A DNA stretch of 64,000 bases from Streptomyces fodineus. GTDB lineage: Bacteria; Actinomycetota; Actinomycetes; Streptomycetales; Streptomycetaceae. The stretch's first letter is position 1; each line of letters opens with the position of its first letter. Position numbers and translations under genes: made by a program. Below are positions 60,554-64,000 of the stretch, piece after piece. Where the stretch lies: NCBI RefSeq assembly GCF_001735805.1, contig NZ_CP017248.1, positions 4,154,001 through 4,218,000 of the forward strand. The letters run 5' to 3'. The notes under the pieces are model-generated. The model made no database searches and had not been told where the DNA came from. It saw only the letters and a program-made list of their open reading frames with translations.

Positions 60554-60973
60554 TTAGGCGGTCGGACCGCCGAAGATGTCGATACGGTCGCCCTCGGCGA
60601 GGGTCACGATCGCGCGCTTGGTGCCTGCACGCTGGCCGAAGCCGGTGCGGGTCCGCTTGCGCTTGCCCTGGCGGTTGATCGTGTTGACCCCGGTGACCTT
60701 GACGTCGAAGACCGCCTGGACGGCCTGCTTGATCTGGGTCTTGTTGGCGTTCGGGTCGACGATGAACGTGTACTTGTTCTCGTCCAGGAGCGCGTAGCTC
60801 TTCTCCGAGACGACCGGCTTCAGCAGGACGTCACGGGGGTCCGTGTACGACTTGCTCAGCGGGGTCTCGACGGTGTTCTTGCCCTCGGTGGCGTGGCGAC
60901 GCGCCTTGGCGACGCGCGCGGCCTTGGCGGCCTTGGCGGCCTTCGAGGCGATAGCGGGGTGACGGATAGCCAT
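60554..60973 (-). CDS. rplW: 50S ribosomal protein L23
   Basis: 139 aa uL23, longer than the about 100 aa of most bacteria because of an Ala/Lys-rich N-terminal extension (KAAKAAKAARVAKARR). Core PRDVLLKPVVSEKSYALLDE. Exit-tunnel protein docking SRP and trigger factor. ATG overlaps the rplD stop. Confidence 0.97.
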   Translation of the reverse strand: MAIRHPAIASKAAKAAKAARVAKARRHATEGKNTVETPLSKSYTDPRDVLLKPVVSEKSYALLDENKYTFIVDPNANKTQIKQAVQAVFDVKVTGVNTINRQGKRKRTRTGFGQRAGTKRAIVTLAEGDRIDIFGGPTA

Positions 60974-61626
60974 CAGGCCTCGCTCCCTTCAGTGTCGTTG
61001 GCCTTCGGGCCGGCGACGAAGGACTCGAAAGCGGCCTGGGTGAAGACCACGTCGTCCGAGACGAGAACGTCGTACGTGTTCAGCTGGCCCGGCTCCAGGA
61101 TGTGGACCTGGGGCAGGTTGCGGGCGGACAGCCACGCGGCCTCGTCGGCGCGGTCGACGACCAGGAGCAGGTTCTTGCGCTCCGAGATCTTGCCGAACAG
61201 CGACTTGGCGGCCTTGGTGCTGGGGGTCTCGCCCTCGACCACGCCGGAGACGACGTGGATGCGGTTGTGACGCGCCCGGTCGGTGAGGGCACCGCGCAGG
61301 GCGGCGGCCTTCATCTTCTTCGGGGTGCGCTGCGAGTAGTCACGCGGCTGCGGGCCGTGCACGACGCCACCACCGGCGAACTGCGGCGCGCGGGTCGAAC
61401 CCTGACGGGCGCGACCGGTGCCCTTCTGGCGGTACGGCTTCTTGCCGCCACCACGGACCTCGCCACGGGTCTTCGTCTTGTGCGTGCCCTGACGGGCAGC
61501 GGCCAGCTGCGCGACGACGACCTGGTGGATCAGCGGAACGCTGACCTTGGCGTCGAAGATCTCCGCGGGGAGCTCGACGGAACCGGCCTTGTCGCCAGCC
61601 GGCGAAAGGATGTCAACAGTGCTCAT
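60973..61626 (-). CDS. rplD: 50S ribosomal protein L4
   Basis: 217 aa uL4: KTRGEVRGGGKKPYRQKGTG tunnel loop and GGGVVHGPQPRDY. In enterobacteria L4 represses the S10 operon; no such site was identified here. Confidence 0.98.
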   Translation of the reverse strand: MSTVDILSPAGDKAGSVELPAEIFDAKVSVPLIHQVVVAQLAAARQGTHKTKTRGEVRGGGKKPYRQKGTGRARQGSTRAPQFAGGGVVHGPQPRDYSQRTPKKMKAAALRGALTDRARHNRIHVVSGVVEGETPSTKAAKSLFGKISERKNLLLVVDRADEAAWLSARNLPQVHILEPGQLNTYDVLVSDDVVFTQAAFESFVAGPKANDTEGSEA

Positions 61627-61634
61627 CGGTTACC

Positions 61635-62279
61635 TCAGGCCCCCTTGGCCGCGGTGCGGACCAGGACGAGGCCGCCGTTCGGACCGGGAACCGCGCCCTT
61701 GATGAGCAGCAGACCCTTCTCCGCGTCAACGGCGTGGACGGTCAGGTTCTGGGTGGTGACCCGCTCGTTGCCCATGCGACCCGCCATGCGGAGGCCCTTG
61801 AACACACGGCCCGGGGTGGCGCAGCCACCGATGGAACCGGGAGAGCGGTGCTTGCGCTGGGTGCCGTGTCCGGCGCCGAGGCCACGGAAGTTGTGGCGCT
61901 TCATGACACCGGCGAAGCCCTTGCCCTTGCTCTTGCCGGTGACGTCGACCTTCACGCCGGCCTCGAACACCTCGGCGGTGATCTCCTGGCCGAGGGTGTA
62001 CTCGGAGGCGTCGGCCGTCCGGATCTCGACGAGGTGACGGCGCGGGGTGACGTCGGCCTTGGCGAAGTGGCCCTTGAGGGGCTTGTTCACCTTGCGCGGG
62101 TCGATCTCGCCGAAGGCGATCTGGACCGACTCGTAGCCGTCGACGTCGTTCGTACGCACCTGGGTGACGACGTTGGGGCCGGCCTTGACGACGGTGACCG
62201 GAACAACACGGTTGTTCTCGTCCCACACCTGCGTCATGCCGAGCTTCTCGCCCAGGATGCCCTTGATCTGCTTAGCCAT
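61635..62279 (-). CDS. rplC: 50S ribosomal protein L3
   Basis: 214 aa uL3. Start MAKQIKGILGEKLGMTQVW at 62279; the longer in-frame start at 62321 would overlap rpsJ's trailer and is not L3-like. Core SKGKGFAGVMKRHNFRGLGA. Confidence 0.98.
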   Translation of the reverse strand: MAKQIKGILGEKLGMTQVWDENNRVVPVTVVKAGPNVVTQVRTNDVDGYESVQIAFGEIDPRKVNKPLKGHFAKADVTPRRHLVEIRTADASEYTLGQEITAEVFEAGVKVDVTGKSKGKGFAGVMKRHNFRGLGAGHGTQRKHRSPGSIGGCATPGRVFKGLRMAGRMGNERVTTQNLTVHAVDAEKGLLLIKGAVPGPNGGLVLVRTAAKGA

Positions 62280-62295
62280 TCTCAGCCCACCAGCC

Positions 62296-62604
62296 TCAGA
62301 GCTTGATCTCGATGTCGACACCGGCCGGCAGGTCGAGTCGCATCAGAGAGTCAACGGTCTTGGGGGTCGGGTCGAGGATGTCGATCAGGCGCTTGTGCGT
62401 GCGCATCTCGAAGTGCTCGCGCGAGTCCTTGTACTTGTGCGGCGACTTGATGACGCAGTACACGTTCTTCTCAGTGGGCAGCGGCACCGGGCCCGCGACC
62501 GACGCACCAGTGCGGGTCACCGTCTCGACGATCTTCTTCGCCGAGGAGTCGATGACCTCGTGGTCGTAGGCCTTGAGCCGGATGCGGATCTTCTGTCCCG
62601 CCAT
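62296..62604 (-). CDS. rpsJ: 30S ribosomal protein S10
   Basis: 102 aa uS10 (NusE): GQKIRIRLKAYDHEVIDSSA and VYCVIKSPHKYKDSREHFEM. First gene of the S10 operon. Unlike many bacteria, tuf is not upstream; instead a 350-nt leader and promoter precede it. Confidence 0.98.
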   Translation of the reverse strand: MAGQKIRIRLKAYDHEVIDSSAKKIVETVTRTGASVAGPVPLPTEKNVYCVIKSPHKYKDSREHFEMRTHKRLIDILDPTPKTVDSLMRLDLPAGVDIEIKL

Positions 62605-62953
62605 GGCTACTCAGTAGTCCTGTCTCTCTTACGCTCTGGAACCCGGCGGATTCCTTCTGCTGCCTTCGTTTCTCCGACCCACGCGGTCGGGCGTGTCGCG
62701 CTTCCGCTGACATGAATGTCCCATGCTCGAACATCCCTGCGGGGGAATGCGACGGCCCTTCCGGAACCGCGGACCGGGGACCTCGGGCCCACCGGGCGCC
62801 TGGCCGGTGTCGCGCTCACACTTCCCGGAAGATTCCCGTACGTCCGCCCCAGCGCTGCCGTAAGGCAGTTAAGGCGACGAGTACCGTGGGACTCGCTTCC
62901 GGTCCTCCCGGCGGGAGGCGCGCAGCATCAACACTCGACCGAGCAACTCCGAC
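62605..62953 (-). other. Untranslated leader of the S10 operon
   Basis: About 350 nt between the predicted start near 62947 and rpsJ. No credible ORF or known riboswitch fold was recognised; such long leaders often carry ribosomal protein feedback sites. Confidence 0.45.
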
Positions 62954-62984
62954 AGTCTGCCATATGGGGCGGGGCAGATGCCAA
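62954..62984 (-). promoter_or_regulatory. Candidate S10 operon promoter
   Basis: TTGGCA (62984-62979), 19-nt spacer, CAGACT (62959-62954) on the minus strand; CAGACT/TAGACT -10 elements recur at ribosomal promoters in this window. Confidence 0.55.
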
Positions 62985-63070
62985 TCGAGCCGGAGAGAAT
63001 ACCCCGAAGGTGACGTGGGTCAAACCGGCCGGGCGGCGCCCGAAGCGCCGGGGCCCGCCACCACGAGAAG

Positions 63071-63100
63071 AGGCCGCCCTGCCACACGGGCGGGCGGCCC
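63071..63100 (-). terminator. Terminator of the small secreted protein gene
   Basis: GGGCCGCCC (63100-63092) pairs with GGGCGGCCT (63079-63071), followed on the minus strand by CTTCTC, 38 bp after the stop at 63138. Confidence 0.6.
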
Positions 63101-63137
63101 TGTACCTAGATCTTCTCCGGTACCTCAGCGGGGTATG

Positions 63138-63437
63138 TCACCAGCTGAAGTAGCCGTGGTACATCCATCCGCCGACGCCGCTGTCGACGTCGTAGACCTG
63201 GTCCCACTGGCCGTCACCGGAGACGTCCCGGTGCGCCAGACGGTCGCCGCGGTAGCAGAGTCCGAGCACCGCGCCCGAGGTGCTCGGGGTGGACCGGATG
63301 CGCACGCCATCCCCGGTGCAGTGGCCGTAGACGTCGTCGGCGTAGGCCGGCGTGGCCAGCGTCGCGCCACCGATCGCGGCGGCGACCGCGAGGCCGGTCA
63401 GCGCCATGGCGCGCTTCCCCCGTACTGCGAAGGGCAC
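63138..63437 (-). CDS. Small secreted SH3-like protein
   Basis: 99 aa. A signal peptide ends ATPAYA-DD; the mature part of about 65 aa has a bacterial SH3 pattern (GVRIRSTPSTSGAVLGLCYRG ... ending WMYHGYFSW) with two cysteines. May bind cell wall. AGGAGG lies 4 nt before the GTG start. Confidence 0.8.
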   Translation of the reverse strand: MPFAVRGKRAMALTGLAVAAAIGGATLATPAYADDVYGHCTGDGVRIRSTPSTSGAVLGLCYRGDRLAHRDVSGDGQWDQVYDVDSGVGGWMYHGYFSW

Positions 63438-63490
63438 AGTTCCTCCTGAATGAGCTATCTGAAGCTGAGTCAGATGATCTTGGTCAGCAA

Positions 63491-63516
63491 CGAAGATAGC
63501 ATGATCATGATCTTCG
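63491..63516. repeat. Inverted repeat between DUF397 and SH3-like genes
   Basis: CGAAGAT, 12-nt spacer containing the palindrome CATGATCATG, ATCTTCG. It could be a terminator for the DUF397 gene or an operator for the next gene. Confidence 0.5.
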
Positions 63517-63539
63517 AGGAGGACGGGAGAAGCCTGGTC

Positions 63540-63728
63540 CTAGCCTTCGGCGGCGTACGTGACGAAGGCGGTCCAGGTGGTGGGGGTGACGGCGAGCTGG
63601 GGGCCGTCGGTGCTCTTGGAGTCGCGGATGTGGATGGTGGTGGGGGTGGGGGCGACTTCGAGGCAGGAGCCGGGTTCGCCGCTGTCGCTGTAGCTGCTCT
63701 TGAACCAGTGGAGTTGCGCGGTGCTCAT
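63540..63728 (-). CDS. DUF397-domain protein
   Basis: 62 aa: LHWFKSSYSDSGEPGSCLEV, then VHIRDSKS-like HIRDSKSTDGPQLAV and TWTAFVTY, the complete DUF397 pattern (BldB-like family). Its ATG overlaps the stop of the upstream XRE gene (ATGA), the standard pairing in Streptomyces. Function probably antitoxin-like or regulatory, not proven. Confidence 0.9.
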   Translation of the reverse strand: MSTAQLHWFKSSYSDSGEPGSCLEVAPTPTTIHIRDSKSTDGPQLAVTPTTWTAFVTYAAEG

Positions 63729-64000
63729 AATCTCCCCAGCACTTGCTCGATGAAGGCCTGCGACTCCCTCGGGGTGAGAGCCTGCGCCCGGATCATGCCA
63801 TAGCGCAGTTCAAGGATCCGGAGATCCTTGGGGCTTGAGACCGGCCGGCCGTTGAACGCACCATCGGAACGTCCAATCGCCGTGCCATCAGCGAACTTCA
63901 GGACCTGGATCGGGCCCTGCGATCCGGCATGCTCCTCCCGATCGGTCGGCATGACCTGGAGTGTGACGCGCCGCAACTGCGTTACCTCCAAGAGGTGTTC
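63725..64000 (-). CDS. XRE-family regulator with DUF5753, 3' part only
   Basis: 92 residues of the C terminus; the gene enters from beyond the right edge. LRRVTLQVMPTDREEHAG and LRYGMIRAQALTPRESQAFI are DUF5753 signatures, which follow an N-terminal helix-turn-helix in this family. The frame is open to position 64000, so the internal TTG at 63991 is not the real start. Confidence 0.85.
   Translation of the reverse strand, partial: EHLLEVTQLRRVTLQVMPTDREEHAGSQGPIQVLKFADGTAIGRSDGAFNGRPVSSPKDLRILELRYGMIRAQALTPRESQAFIEQVLGRL

Noticed and set aside
62605..63137. Plus-strand open frames in the S10 promoter region
   Set aside because: No ribosome binding sites or recognisable products; the region fits an untranslated leader and promoter.

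Overview
The window is high-GC actinobacterial chromosome, almost certainly Streptomyces. Supporting evidence: very GC-rich codon use with GTG and TTG starts, the adjacent developmental regulators bldM and whiD, an ShbA-type sigma factor next to guaB, a groES-groEL1 operon under CIRCE elements, a DUF397 gene beside an XRE/DUF5753 regulator, and the S10-spc-alpha ribosomal cluster separated from fusA/tuf. It is core-arm sequence: gene order is housekeeping and no phage, integrase, IS element or CRISPR array was seen.

Layout. 1-5.6 kb: a degenerate kinase (pseudokinase, cut by the left edge), an active PknB-type membrane Ser/Thr kinase and glycerol-3-phosphate dehydrogenase. 5.8-10.6 kb: a nucleotide-sugar dehydrogenase-like protein without the catalytic cysteine, a small membrane protein, and the IMP dehydrogenase pair guaB3/guaB. 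10.7-13.8 kb: developmental block shbA, a 1-kb gene-free spacer with about 60-bp degenerate repeats, bldM (with a sequence matching the sigma-BldN promoter consensus) and whiD. 13.9-17.3 kb: LysR regulator, MOSC protein, SDR and a SnoaL-like protein. 17.4-19.6 kb: groES-groEL1. 19.7-27.2 kb: two coupled NodB-type deacetylase lipoproteins (one frameshifted), a THUMP-like methyltransferase, an ECF42 sigma factor with its DGPF partner, an LCP enzyme, a decayed LacI/CBM2 locus and a COG4705 membrane protein.

27.2-35 kb: an atypical tRNA-Gly(UCC), then the t6A genes tsaD-rimI-tsaB and tsaE, an alpha/beta hydrolase, alanine racemase and an L,D-transpeptidase. 35.3-43 kb: nnr, acpS, SDR, glmS, coaA, a secreted RTX-like protein and glmM. 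43.2-62.6 kb: the translation cluster, all on the minus strand (rpsJ to rplQ, then truA, rplM-rpsI), containing secY, adk, map, infA and rpoA. 62.6-64 kb: S10 promoter and leader, a small secreted SH3-like protein, a DUF397 gene and the end of an XRE regulator.

Themes. Cell-wall precursor and cross-linking functions recur (glmS, glmM, alr, L,D-transpeptidase, LCP, deacetylases, PASTA-less PknB-like kinase). Three single-base deletions in C/G runs (rplM, one deacetylase, the LacI remnant) suggest either sequence error or decay; the one in essential rplM points to error for at least that site. Many genes without a Shine-Dalgarno have a -10 hexamer 6-7 nt before the start codon, indicating widespread leaderless transcription.
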